64,000 bases of DNA from Streptococcus halotolerans (GTDB taxonomy: Bacteria > Bacillota > Bacilli > Lactobacillales > Streptococcaceae), in NCBI RefSeq assembly GCF_001598035.1, contig NZ_CP014835.1, positions 434,001-498,000 on the forward strand, given 5' to 3'. Positions 1 to 7,782 of this stretch are shown here, in pieces. Position 1 is the stretch's first letter. Each line of letters begins with the position of its first letter. The notes beneath the pieces were generated by a model. It saw nothing but the letters and a program-made list of their open reading frames with translations, was not told the DNA's origin and ran no database searches. Both the position numbers and the translations under genes were made by a program.

Positions 1-160
1 AGTTTATCAAATCAAGTCAACAAGTTCTGCTTTGCTTTTCATTAAGTATTAGGTGACGTCTCCTAGCTAAATGGGGATCTTTAGCTATGCCAAACATAAA
101 TTATTCTTTGTGTCTAGCATAATCTTATACTTCAGAAACTAAAGATTGACTTAGAACTTG

Positions 161-169
161 TGGTATAAT
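161..169 (+). promoter_or_regulatory. extended -10 promoter of the cysteine-cluster gene
   Basis: TGG followed by TATAAT forms an extended -10 element. Transcription would begin near 176, so the upstream TTG at 158 cannot be the start codon of the following gene. Confidence 0.6.
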
Positions 170-199
170 AAAGATTATCAATACCAAGAAAGTAAAATT

Positions 200-700
200 A
201 TGGCAGATCAAGTAGATATTAATCGTTATCATCAACTAGCCCTTCAAAAACAGGATGTTCATCGTAAATTTCTTGCCAAACTCAAGAAAAAACCACCTAA
301 ACAGCTAGATAAAATCACCAAAGAACTTCATGAGCAAGTCTTTAGCGAGATTGATTGCACCAAGTGTGCCAACTGTTGTAGAGATTTAGGACCTGATCTG
401 ACAGAAGCAGATATTACCCGTATGTCAAAACTCTTTCGCATGACATTATCAAGCTTTGAAAAGACTTATCTTCGCGTAGACGAAGATGGTGACAAGGTTT
501 TTAAGGCCATGCCATGCCCATTCCTAGGACCTGACAATCTCTGTGATGTCTACGATGCTAGGCCCAAAGCTTGCGCAGCCTTTCCCCATACAGATCGCAA
601 GCGTATCTATCAAATTAATCACCTGACCTTAAAAAATACACTTATTTGTCCAGCTGCCTATCTTTTCGTTGAAAAATTACGACAACGATTAGACTACTAA
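200..700 (+). CDS. YkgJ-family cysteine cluster (zinc/iron-chelating) protein
   Basis: This 166-residue cytoplasmic protein carries the CxxCxxCC cluster of the YkgJ family (Cys53, 56, 59, 60) and a second Cys set in a CPFL...LCDVYDARPKAC segment at about residues 105-125. The family is thought to bind a Zn ion or Fe-S cluster; its reaction is unknown. The ATG at 200 was chosen over an in-frame TTG at 158 because the TTG overlaps the -10 box and the ATG follows an AAGAAAG Shine-Dalgarno-like stretch. The N-terminal 50 residues are Lys/Gln-rich and probably helical. It stands alone and is followed by a rho-independent terminator. Confidence 0.8.
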   Translation: MADQVDINRYHQLALQKQDVHRKFLAKLKKKPPKQLDKITKELHEQVFSEIDCTKCANCCRDLGPDLTEADITRMSKLFRMTLSSFEKTYLRVDEDGDKVFKAMPCPFLGPDNLCDVYDARPKACAAFPHTDRKRIYQINHLTLKNTLICPAAYLFVEKLRQRLDY

Positions 701-749
701 AAAGATGATGGAAAAGTTTGTCTATCTTGATTCAAGATTAAGCTAGAAT

Positions 750-771
750 GCCGACTACTTTCGGCTTTTTT
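750..771 (+). terminator. rho-independent terminator after the YkgJ-family gene
   Basis: GCCGA and TCGGC form a short stem followed by six T. Confidence 0.75.
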
Positions 772-1116
772 CAGTCATTAAAAATTATTACAATTTGCTA
801 AGGCTTAACAATCAAGTCAGGATGAAGAAGAATGGGTTTTAGCTGACAAGACCTATTTTGGAATACTTCTTTTGTCTTAAAAACCTAGAACATAACCGTT
901 TTCTACGGCAGGAGACGATCGCATCGTTTAGAAAGGTAAACCGAGCATGACGTTCCAAATCATAAAACCTGCTGTTCAGAGATATTGATGATGTCATTGT
1001 TGTCACGACGAGCTCTAATGATTTAGATAGACCTTATATAACTTAGACCAGTTAGAGAGTTGACCAAACTATCGTTACATAAAGATAGACTTTTTTGCAA
1101 TAAAACTAGTTTTTTC
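772..1116. other. intergenic stretch without a recognisable gene
   Basis: About 345 bases with stops in all frames and no RNA motif recognised. It may be decayed coding DNA, but I could not assign it to a family. Confidence 0.5.
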
Positions 1117-1147
1117 TTGACTTAGAGTTAGTCTAACTTGATACAAT
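1117..1147 (+). promoter_or_regulatory. MerR-type promoter/operator with a 19-bp spacer
   Basis: TTGACT (1117-1122) and TACAAT (1142-1147) are 19 bp apart, the over-long spacing typical of MerR-activated promoters. The spacer holds the dyad AGTTAG-T-CTAACT (1126-1138). This fits autoregulation by the MerR protein encoded directly downstream, with the reductase gene co-transcribed. Confidence 0.75.
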
Positions 1148-1166
1148 ATAAGCGAAGGAGTGTTCA

Positions 1167-1562
1167 ATGCCTACAATCAAAGATATATCAGAAATGATAG
1201 GCATTTCTGCACATGCCATTCGGTTTTATGAAAAAGAAGGTATGGTGGAGATTCCGAGAAATTCAAGAGGCATTCGTCAATTTGATGATGCTAGTATTAG
1301 CCGCTTGAAGGCTATTGTGCATTATCGTAGGGTGGGGATGTCCTTAGAGGATATCCGACGTATTTTAGCAGAGTATCACAATCATGCCTTGTCAACTGAG
1401 CTTTTGGAGAAAACCCAACTTGAGTTGGAAAAGCAAATCGCAGAACTCCAAGAAACCCATCGCTATCTGATGGCAAAAATAAAAATTCATCGCCGCTTGG
1501 CTGAGCTGGAAAAACAAAGTTTGTCAGATGTCGAGTGGGCTGATTACGACAGGCTCAGATAA
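1167..1562 (+). CDS. MerR-family transcriptional regulator
   Basis: The 131-residue protein has an N-terminal winged helix-turn-helix (residues 3-70, including a HAIRFYEKEGM segment typical of MerR proteins) and a C-terminal antiparallel coiled coil (about 80-120). It has no large effector domain and no conserved Cys, so it resembles the NmlR/AdhR-like short MerR proteins more than metal sensors. GAAGGAG lies six bases before the ATG. It probably controls its own promoter, whose 19-bp spacer carries a dyad, and the aldo/keto reductase 80 bp downstream. The inducer is unknown; electrophilic aldehydes would fit this family and its partner, as inference. Confidence 0.85.
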   Translation: MPTIKDISEMIGISAHAIRFYEKEGMVEIPRNSRGIRQFDDASISRLKAIVHYRRVGMSLEDIRRILAEYHNHALSTELLEKTQLELEKQIAELQETHRYLMAKIKIHRRLAELEKQSLSDVEWADYDRLR

Positions 1563-1641
1563 AAAAGATTTATCAGAGAGAACACTTTTTAATCATAGCT
1601 AGTAAATAACCGATGACAAACGAGTCATCAAGGAGGATTTT

Positions 1642-2478
1642 ATGGAAAATTATACACTTTCTAACGGCGTTCAAATCCCTAAAATTGGATTTGGAACATG
1701 GCAAATTCCTGACGGAGATGAAGCATATAATAGTGTTTCACATGCGCTTAAAGTTGGTTACAATCACGTTGATACCGCTCAAGTTTATGGTAATGAAGTG
1801 AGTGTTGGAAAAGCAATCGCTGACAGCAATCTTGCGCGTGAAGATATCTTTTTAACCACCAAGGTATGGAATGACAAGCACGATTATGAGTTGGCTAAGG
1901 CTTCCATTGATGAATCACTTGAAAAACTAGGCGTCTCATACGTTGATCTTCTCTTGATTCATTGGCCAAATCCAAAACCAATCCGTGACCACTGGAAAGA
2001 AGGAAACGCTGGCGCTTGGAAAGCAATGGAAGAAGCTTATAAAGAAGGTAAAGTAAAAGCTATTGGGGTCTCTAACTTTATGCAACATCATATTGAAGCC
2101 CTTCTTGAAACAGCTGAAATCAAACCGCATGTTAACCAAGTTCTTCTAGCACCAGGATGTCCACAAGATGAGCTGGTTGCATTTTGTAAAGATAATGACA
2201 TTCTGTTGGAAGCTTATAGTCCACTTGGGACTGGAACCATTTTCTCTAACGATACCGCAAAAGCAGTCGCTGAAGCAAATGGCAAATCCGTTGCCCAAGT
2301 TGCCCTTCGTTGGAGTCTTCAAAAAGGCTTCTTGCCACTTCCAAAATCAGTAACGCCAAAAAACATCGAGTCAAACCTTGACATCTTTGATTTTGAGTTA
2401 TCAGCAGAAGACATGGCAACCTTGGATACTATCGAAGGAGTAAAAGCTCAGAAAGATCCAGACACAACTGATTTCTAA
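1642..2478 (+). CDS. aldo/keto reductase (2,5-diketo-gluconate reductase-like)
   Basis: This 278-residue NADPH-dependent aldo/keto reductase has the full family tetrad: Asp44 and Tyr49 (VDTAQVYGNE), Lys74 (TTKVW) and His107 (LLIHWP). The length is normal for the AKR5-like bacterial group, which reduces aldehydes and ketones such as methylglyoxal in the cytoplasm. An AAGGAGGAT ribosome site precedes the ATG. No promoter is seen in the 79 bp after merR, so the two are probably one transcript under the MerR promoter. A strong terminator follows. The physiological substrate cannot be read from sequence. Confidence 0.9.
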   Translation: MENYTLSNGVQIPKIGFGTWQIPDGDEAYNSVSHALKVGYNHVDTAQVYGNEVSVGKAIADSNLAREDIFLTTKVWNDKHDYELAKASIDESLEKLGVSYVDLLLIHWPNPKPIRDHWKEGNAGAWKAMEEAYKEGKVKAIGVSNFMQHHIEALLETAEIKPHVNQVLLAPGCPQDELVAFCKDNDILLEAYSPLGTGTIFSNDTAKAVAEANGKSVAQVALRWSLQKGFLPLPKSVTPKNIESNLDIFDFELSAEDMATLDTIEGVKAQKDPDTTDF

Positions 2479-2489
2479 TAACAGTAACT

Positions 2490-2518
2490 AACCAAGATGA
2501 TTATCATCTTGGTTTTTT
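2490..2518 (+). terminator. terminator of the merR-aldo/keto reductase operon
   Basis: An 11-bp stem (AACCAAGATGA / TCATCTTGGTT) with a TTA loop is followed by T residues. The left part of a diverged copy is recognisable at 5121-5150. Confidence 0.9.
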
Positions 2519-2848
2519 CTAGTCCCCCATTGATTTTTAAAGAACGGTAATATGTTATAATACCTTACCTATTACCAATTTCAACTCTTCGAAATCAGTA
2601 GAAGTTGATTGATACAAATAAACGACTAAAAGCCTTTGAAATCGCTTGGTTTCAAAGACTTTTCTTGTTGAATGAATTGCTTCTGCTTATTGTTTTTTGA
2701 CAGGTGAATGGAGAACGATTGCAAGTGATTAAGTAATCCTTTAGATAGTATCAAATCGTTGAATTGTTTAAGTTCATATGATACTAGTTTGTGCATGAAA
2801 TAGAATATGATAAAATTAGTCTAGATTATTGGTGTACTGGAGAATAAA
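2519..2848 (+). other. non-coding module, copy A: promoter-stub-terminator
   Basis: With the preceding terminator, this segment (2491-2670) resembles 5121-5320 by eye. It holds an extended -10 (TGT TATAAT, 2553-2561), about 70 bases of diverged sequence including a CAATTTCAACTCTTCGAAAT stretch that matches the HAD-gene stub of copy B, and a terminator. It may be the relic of a deleted gene or a small RNA gene of about 100 nt. The remainder up to 2848 shows nothing further. Confidence 0.5.
2628..2666 (+). terminator. terminator of module copy A
   Basis: AAAAGCCTTTGAAA pairs with TTTCAAAGACTTTT (one mismatch) around an 8-base loop. It is homologous to the terminator at 5276-5311. Confidence 0.7.
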
Positions 2849-3755
2849 ATGAATTTTGAACAATTACTCTATGTTGAGGTTTTGGCTCAACATCAGTCCA
2901 TGCAAAAAGCGGCAGATATCCTTCACATTAGTAAGTCAGGCTTGAGTACCTCGGTGAGGCAATTGGAAGAAGAGTTAGGAATTACTTTGTTTGAAAGAAC
3001 GAAAAAGGGATCGAAGTTAACTAGTCAAGGTGAAAAAGTCATCTCTTCAATTTCTGAAATCTTGCGATCAAAAATGCAGTTAGAGCAGGTAGCAGAAATG
3101 GTAGCTACGCCAAATATTCCTCAGACAATTTCTATACAATATATGAACACAATGCTAAGGCCTTTTATCTCTACATTTTTAGACTTGAATAAGACTCACG
3201 AACAGCAACTTTTTATCAGCTGCCAGGACTTCGAGACTATAGTTCAAAACGTTCAAGAACAGAAGATAGATGCTGGTTTTATCGCTATCAATAATTTTGA
3301 ACATCCCTTATTAAGCAATCTATCCTTTACTGTAGTTGGTAAAAGCAAGATGGTTCTCTCGTGTTTGCCAGAAAATCTACTGAGTAACCTGGATAGGCCA
3401 GTAAGTCTAGATGATTTGAAATCTCAGAAGTATTGTCTGTTCAACGATAGTTCTCATGACGTCTTTTTTGATAGGTTACAGTTTCTGTGTGGTCCATTAC
3501 GTTTGGTGATGCGAGTGGATGATGCTTGGGCCATGGAAGAAGTGGTTAAAAGTGAAAATGCAGTTTTTTTTTGGTAGAGAACTACAGGGCCGATATGCTA
3601 GTTCTGAGAACTTTTCAACGTTTCAAACAATTGATATTGGTCACTTGATTGATGATCACTTTACCTTTGGTTGGTTAACCAATCCTGACAAATACCTAGC
3701 ATCTGAGGTCAAGCATTATTTAGAAAGTGTCACCAAAGCCATAATGAAAAAATAA
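2849..3755 (+). pseudogene. LysR-family regulator, frameshifted at a T9 tract
   Basis: An N-terminal LysR winged helix-turn-helix (residues 1-60, with QKAADILHISKSGLST) and most of the effector domain are read from 2849. The frame then stops at 3577, just after a run of nine T (3564-3572). Removing one T restores a frame ending at 3755 and a protein of about 301 residues, the normal LysR length. The gene is therefore either a recent pseudogene, a slipped-strand phase-variable switch, or a homopolymer sequencing error. It converges on the OYE gene, which it may have controlled. TGGAG lies seven bases before the ATG. Confidence 0.8.
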
Positions 3756-3787
3756 GACACGGATTATCTTTGAACCCGTGTCTTTTT
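3754..3787. terminator. bidirectional terminator between lysR and the OYE gene
   Basis: AAGACACGG and CCGTGTCTT pair around a 13-base loop. T residues follow on the plus strand and an A-rich flank precedes it, so it can serve both convergent genes. Confidence 0.85.
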
Positions 3788-3795
3788 AAACAGAG

Positions 3796-4971
3796 TTAGG
3801 TATGAGTAACTTCAGTACCTAAATCATCTGTAGCTAATTCTTTAAGATAGTCAATTCCAGGCATTCTAAATTCTGGAACGTTTGGTAATAGATTTATCAA
3901 TCCTGGTGTCAATTTTGAAAGGTTAACGGCTTCTTCATTGAATGTCAATGAAATCTCGTTTTCTTTACCATTTGCGATTTTATAGGCAATTTGGGGATCA
4001 ATGAGAGTCGGACGTCCAAGAGACACAATATCCATATAATTTAGTGCGTCAGCCATTTGTTCTGGGGTGTGAATACCACCAGCCATCGTGAGCAGAGCAG
4101 GTGCTTGAACCGCTTCACCTAAAAGTTCAGCTAAAGTTTTATTGGAGTCATTAGGCGTAGATTTGTAATCAAGGGTAGACAGGTGAATGTAATCAAATTC
4201 AAACAAGGTCGTTAACTTTTTAACTAATTGTTGGGATTCATGCCAAGTGTATCCAATATTATCCCCGTGGATTTCTTCAGGACTGATGCGATAGCCAACG
4301 ATAAAATCATCTGGTGCAAATTCTTTCACTACTTTGAAAATTTCTTTAGAAACTTCTATGGCAAAGTTCATACGTTTCTCTAAAGAACCGCCCCAGTAAT
4401 CCGTCCGCCTGTTAGAATAAGCTGAGAAGAATTCTTGAAGTAAGTAGTGGTTTGCTCCATGGATTTCGATACCATTGTAGCCACAGTCGATAGCACGTTT
4501 AGCCGCTGTACCAAAATCCTTGACGATTTGCCACACTTCATCTTCACTTAATTCGTAAAGTGGGTAGTCAATCCATGGAAAATCAATAAGTGAAGGGACT
4601 TCAACACGACCACCAAGTGTGTGACGGTAAGCAGCTTCACGTCCAGAATGGACAAGTTGAAGAATGGCTTTGTTACCATCTTTTTTAAGTACTTTAGCAA
4701 CTTCTTCATGACCTGGTTTAAAATCATCGTTGTAAAGTGCCAATTGTTCTCGATCTGGTGCCCAAGAACGTGATGGTCCACCGTTAGGACTTACGCTAGT
4801 ATATTCGACGATAACCATTCCAGCAGATTGAGAACGAGCGGCGTAGTAATCAATTGTATCTTGTGTGACCTTTTCATCATGCCCGCTGTTTGTTAACATT
4901 GGTGCCTGAGCGGTACGTGTTTTGATGGTCGCACCATGGCGGAAAGTGACAGTATCTGTTAAGCGTTTCAT
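3796..4971 (-). CDS. NADH:flavin oxidoreductase, Old Yellow Enzyme family
   Basis: This 391-residue FMN-dependent TIM-barrel ene-reductase shows the family segments in order: N-terminal FMN loop (TAQAPMLTNSG), the LVHSGREA strand, the active-site HGANHYLLQEFFS motif followed by NRRTDYWGGS, and the MAGGIHTPEQ / SLGRPTLIDP phosphate-binding part. It is a single-domain enzyme without the Fe-S and NAD domains of longer dienoyl-CoA reductases. Such enzymes reduce activated C=C bonds in enals, enones and nitro compounds in the cytoplasm. AAAGGAGG lies before the ATG. The neighbouring LysR gene is the obvious candidate regulator. Confidence 0.9.
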   Translation of the reverse strand: MKRLTDTVTFRHGATIKTRTAQAPMLTNSGHDEKVTQDTIDYYAARSQSAGMVIVEYTSVSPNGGPSRSWAPDREQLALYNDDFKPGHEEVAKVLKKDGNKAILQLVHSGREAAYRHTLGGRVEVPSLIDFPWIDYPLYELSEDEVWQIVKDFGTAAKRAIDCGYNGIEIHGANHYLLQEFFSAYSNRRTDYWGGSLEKRMNFAIEVSKEIFKVVKEFAPDDFIVGYRISPEEIHGDNIGYTWHESQQLVKKLTTLFEFDYIHLSTLDYKSTPNDSNKTLAELLGEAVQAPALLTMAGGIHTPEQMADALNYMDIVSLGRPTLIDPQIAYKIANGKENEISLTFNEEAVNLSKLTPGLINLLPNVPEFRMPGIDYLKELATDDLGTEVTHT

Positions 4972-5120
4972 TGAAAGCGCCTCCTTTGTTTTGTTGTATT
5001 TAGTTTATCATTTCACAAACAATATCAAAATCAGATATTTCAGGACAGAGTGTACAGTTTTAGTGAACAGTGATTTGTTTTATCATTTCGACAGTTTTCT
5101 TCTTTATTGTCTTTAATATG
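4972..5120. other. upstream region of the OYE gene
   Basis: AT-rich DNA holding the minus-strand ribosome site CAAAGGAGG and probably the OYE promoter. Several weak -35/-10 pairings are possible, and none is clearly best. Confidence 0.4.
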
Positions 5121-5320
5121 AATCAAGATGATTATCGTCTTATGTTTTTTAGATGCCCAATGAGTTTTAAGGAAAAGCGATGTGTTATAATAGCCTTAAA
5201 GGAGATACCATGACCCATTACAAATTTCTACTGTTCGAGATAAGAAGATAATAAGTGATACAATTTAATGTAATAAAAGCCTGAAATCAGTGACTTTCAA
5301 GGCTTTTTTTTCTTTCTTAT
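5121..5320 (+). pseudogene. module copy B: promoter, 13-codon HAD-phosphatase stub, terminator
   Basis: The segment aligns by eye with 2491-2670: a decayed copy of the AKR terminator, an extended -10 (TGT TATAAT, 5183-5191), AAGGAGATACC, a 13-codon frame at 5210-5251 (MTHYKFLLFEIRR) and a terminator. The short peptide matches the start of YjjG-type HAD phosphatases (YKxLLFDLDHTLL), as in the intact gene at 9037. It therefore looks like a HAD gene deleted down to its first ten codons. Alternatively the ~115-nt transcript is a small RNA or leader. Confidence 0.55.
5276..5311 (+). terminator. terminator of module copy B
   Basis: AAAGCCTGAAA and TTTCAAGGCTTT form a stem with a one-base bulge, followed by eight T. 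Confidence 0.8.
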
Positions 5321-5474
5321 GGGAAAGCTTAATATCAGATGTGCTCTTAATTGTTTATGCGACATTTGCAAAATAATAATCGTTAAAAGTTATTAAATCG
5401 TTAGAAAGTATCAACCGATAAACTCACTGTGGTATAATGATTTTAGTAAATGGCTCAACTATTTAGGAGTAAAA

Positions 5475-6014
5475 ATGGCAAATTTTGTTTTTCAGCAAGT
5501 GATTTGTTCAAGAGAATTTCTTGAAAAATTTTTTATTGACTATTATCCAATTCATAAGGATAACCCTCTAGATAGACCCTACATTAGCTTCAATAAGATA
5601 GTCGGTGTAACTAGTTTAAATGAATACAAAGAGAAATTTGGTGAGTATATCTATTACAGTTATGGCTTTTCATATAAGACCTTGGCTGATGGTAGGGTAG
5701 TTCTTAAATTTTCAACTAAATCGGACTATCCAATAGCGGCAATTCACCGCACCTTGACGTTAGACCATTCTATTGAATGGTATGCTGTTGAAGAAAATGA
5801 CCTTTATGTCTCTAGATTTTATTGGGAACAAGGTGTCCAAGAAAGGATAGCCTTGCTTGGAGATGACTTTTATGTTTGGTCTGAAAGCCAACAGCTAATC
5901 GAAGATGACCTCACTGATGAAGATCATCTCTTATGGTATTTCCTGAAGGATCATCAAGTGCCTTGGATTCCGTGGGCGGATGAATTAAATTTACCGAGAT
6001 TTTTTAAAGTATAG
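5475..6014 (+). CDS. uncharacterised protein, possibly Api92/YubB ferredoxin-fold-like
   Basis: A 179-residue acidic, aromatic-rich protein without signal peptide or membrane segment. The middle (VVLKFSTKSDYP... HSIEWYAVEENDLYVSRFYW) has the strand-helix-strand look of the ferredoxin-like domain of Api92/YubB-type proteins, a family seen mainly on mobile elements; this is a resemblance by eye, not a search result. TTTAGGAG precedes the ATG, and an extended -10 (TGTGGTATAAT, ending 5438) lies about 35 bp upstream. It opens a run of unknown genes spaced 1-20 bp apart. Confidence 0.65.
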   Translation: MANFVFQQVICSREFLEKFFIDYYPIHKDNPLDRPYISFNKIVGVTSLNEYKEKFGEYIYYSYGFSYKTLADGRVVLKFSTKSDYPIAAIHRTLTLDHSIEWYAVEENDLYVSRFYWEQGVQERIALLGDDFYVWSESQQLIEDDLTDEDHLLWYFLKDHQVPWIPWADELNLPRFFKV

Positions 6015-6027
6015 TCAGGAGAAAGTT

Positions 6028-6417
6028 ATGTGGACAAAACGGCGTGCTTATGTGACAGAATCGAAACAGTTGCAAGATTATTTGGAAAAAGAAGATGGTT
6101 TTCATGACTTTATTATCGGTTCATTTTCTTTTGATAGTCAATTGAATACATTAGAGATGACTATTGAGGAAGACTACACCTTATCCGATGTTTCAAATGC
6201 ACCAGCTTTGGTTTGGAATTTGTCCTGTCAGGGAGTGAGTCATTTTGTGGTGGAGAGCATGGATGGTTTGTCTAAGTGGTGGCTCAGTGAATTGCTATTT
6301 GATGGAGATACTTTTCAAGTGCAATTGGTCAATGGTTACTTCTCATTTAAAGCAAGCTCTTTTTCCTTGGGGATTCCTCATAAAACTGCCACTAAATTTG
6401 GTGTAGAGATTTCATGA
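6028..6417 (+). CDS. uncharacterised small protein, second gene of the accessory cluster
   Basis: A soluble, acidic protein of 129 residues with a good CAGGAGAAAG ribosome site, 13 bp after the previous gene. Its alternating hydrophobic pattern and many Trp/Phe (SKWWLSELLFDGD) suggest a compact alpha/beta or beta-rich fold. I do not recognise the family. Single small acidic cytoplasmic proteins in tandem are common among immunity genes for contact-dependent toxins, but no toxin gene is in the window, so that is only a thought. Its TGA overlaps an ATG that opens the following broken gene. Confidence 0.6.
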   Translation: MWTKRRAYVTESKQLQDYLEKEDGFHDFIIGSFSFDSQLNTLEMTIEEDYTLSDVSNAPALVWNLSCQGVSHFVVESMDGLSKWWLSELLFDGDTFQVQLVNGYFSFKASSFSLGIPHKTATKFGVEIS

Positions 6418-6773
6418 ATCCAGCTTAACTATCTCTTACAAGAAATAAAAGCTAGAAAAATAGTGGATGAAATTGCTTTTGCATTTGAGAGTGATGGTGA
6501 TGAGGTGCTTAGATTAATTGGTATTTCTGACGATGTGGAAGAACCCTATTGGGTGGGACGTCTGATAGTCCAGATAGAAAACGATTTAAAGAAATTGATG
6601 AGCTTTTTAAGGCTAAGATTTATGAAGGAAAATCCTTGAAGGAGCGATGGTCTGAGGTAATTATTTATGGAATTTCAGGTCAATCACTTGATGACTGGTT
6701 GACCTTTGCCGAACATTCTGTGGATACGCATGTTTTCGAATCAGAAGAAGATTATGCACTATTTATTTATTAA
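6414..6773 (+). pseudogene. uncharacterised gene broken by two frameshifts
   Basis: From the ATG at 6414 (ATGA overlap with the previous stop) the frame ends after four codons. Another frame then reads LNYLLQEIKARKIV to EEPYWVG (about 6430-6555), and after a further shift near the GGGTGGGAC tract (6551-6559) the frame continues to 6773 (GGTSDSPDRKRF to EEDYALFIY). Joined, they give about 118 residues of continuous-looking protein, so the ancestral gene has at least two indels. Family unknown; its end overlaps the next gene by about 20 bp. Confidence 0.6.
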
Positions 6774-7194
6774 TGGTGTTGAACTTGATGGCTTCATTGA
6801 TGAAGATAGTTATTGCAAGATTTGTGGTGCAAACCAGTGTTATTTGGATGACTACGATGAGTATTTTTGTCCTTTCTGTAACCAGTGGTTGCATGACGAT
6901 TGGTGGGACAAAGAAGATATCCATTATTTCAAAAAACGTCCATTAGAGCCAGCCTTGCTATGGAAACCTAACAAGGAACTACGTTTTTGTCAAGTTGCTT
7001 ATCATCAGAATGGGAAGCACTATACTTATTACTGCCCTAATGAATTAATTAGTGAAGGTGATTGGGTTTCTGTGCCAGTTGGAAAACAGAAGCTTGAAAA
7101 AGAAGCACAGGTCATCAACGTGTTTCAAAGTCAAGCCAATAAACCACCATTTCCTTTAAGAAAAATAAAAGCTGTTTCTAAAAAAATTACCTAG
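6754..7194 (+). CDS. uncharacterised zinc-ribbon protein
   Basis: A 146-residue protein if read from the ATG at 6754. It has CKIC...FCPFC, two CxxC pairs about 20 residues apart near residues 20-45, which should bind Zn. The second half (KHYTYYCPN...GDWVSVPVGK) looks like a small beta-barrel with a GDxVxVPxG turn. A longer frame from 6706 exists, but its first 16 residues are unlike the rest and lie inside the upstream broken gene. No family was recognised. The stop is one base before the next start, suggesting coupled translation. Confidence 0.6.
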   Translation: MHYLFINGVELDGFIDEDSYCKICGANQCYLDDYDEYFCPFCNQWLHDDWWDKEDIHYFKKRPLEPALLWKPNKELRFCQVAYHQNGKHYTYYCPNELISEGDWVSVPVGKQKLEKEAQVINVFQSQANKPPFPLRKIKAVSKKIT

Positions 7195-7195
7195 C

Positions 7196-7735
7196 ATGAC
7201 GCAAGACGTGGAAGAAACGTTTAATGAATTAACCCAAAACGGTTTGATTTGCGATTTATCGACAGAAAAATTACCTGCGGATTCTTCTGTTGCTTATGAT
7301 TTATTAAAAACGCCAGTCGGACATTTTTGGTTAGAATTTAACCATCAACCCATTAAAATGTTGATTAAAACAAATTATCCTGCTGATGGTAGTAAGTATT
7401 TTGTTGAAGGTTCTTATTTTATTAGGCTCCACCAGACAGATTTTGTAGATTTTAAGCAACTTTGTCTCTGTACGGACATAGACTTTAGAAGTGCAAGACT
7501 GATTGATAACCTAGGTGGGGAACATCATTATGGTTATAATTGGCAAGTGAAGGAATACGATATTGGTTTAGTTTCTCATCCGTACTCCTATATGGAAAAT
7601 GAGGTCTCTGGGACTCCGGTTGGTCTACCGCTCTATGTTGAATGGTATGAAGATTATAAGCATCTCTATGGTTTTTCGGTCGATTGGAAGTACTATATTT
7701 CAGATGAAGATTTATCGATTTGGTATAATGTATAA
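7196..7735 (+). CDS. uncharacterised protein, last gene of the accessory cluster
   Basis: A 179-residue acidic protein rich in Tyr/Trp (YVEWYEDYKHLYGF) without signal, membrane or zinc motifs. There is no Shine-Dalgarno, and the ATG is one base after the previous stop, so it is probably translated by re-initiation. A terminator directly follows, marking the end of the unit started at 5475. I do not recognise the family; the aromatic, acidic make-up resembles the first protein of the cluster. Confidence 0.6.
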   Translation: MTQDVEETFNELTQNGLICDLSTEKLPADSSVAYDLLKTPVGHFWLEFNHQPIKMLIKTNYPADGSKYFVEGSYFIRLHQTDFVDFKQLCLCTDIDFRSARLIDNLGGEHHYGYNWQVKEYDIGLVSHPYSYMENEVSGTPVGLPLYVEWYEDYKHLYGFSVDWKYYISDEDLSIWYNV

Positions 7736-7744
7736 ATTTGATTT

Positions 7745-7772
7745 GACCTATCATTTTGTATAGGTCTTTTTT
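7745..7772 (+). terminator. terminator of the accessory gene cluster
   Basis: GACCTAT and ATAGGTC pair around an 8-base loop, then six T. Confidence 0.85.
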
Positions 7773-7782
7773 GTATATTCTT

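Noticed and set aside
158..199. TTG start for the YkgJ-family gene
   Set aside because: The TTG overlaps the -10 promoter element; the ATG at 200 is downstream of the predicted transcript start.
5000..5035. Rex operator upstream of the OYE gene (TTTCACAAA)
   Set aside because: Only one half-site matches; the other half lacks the TTGTGAA pattern.
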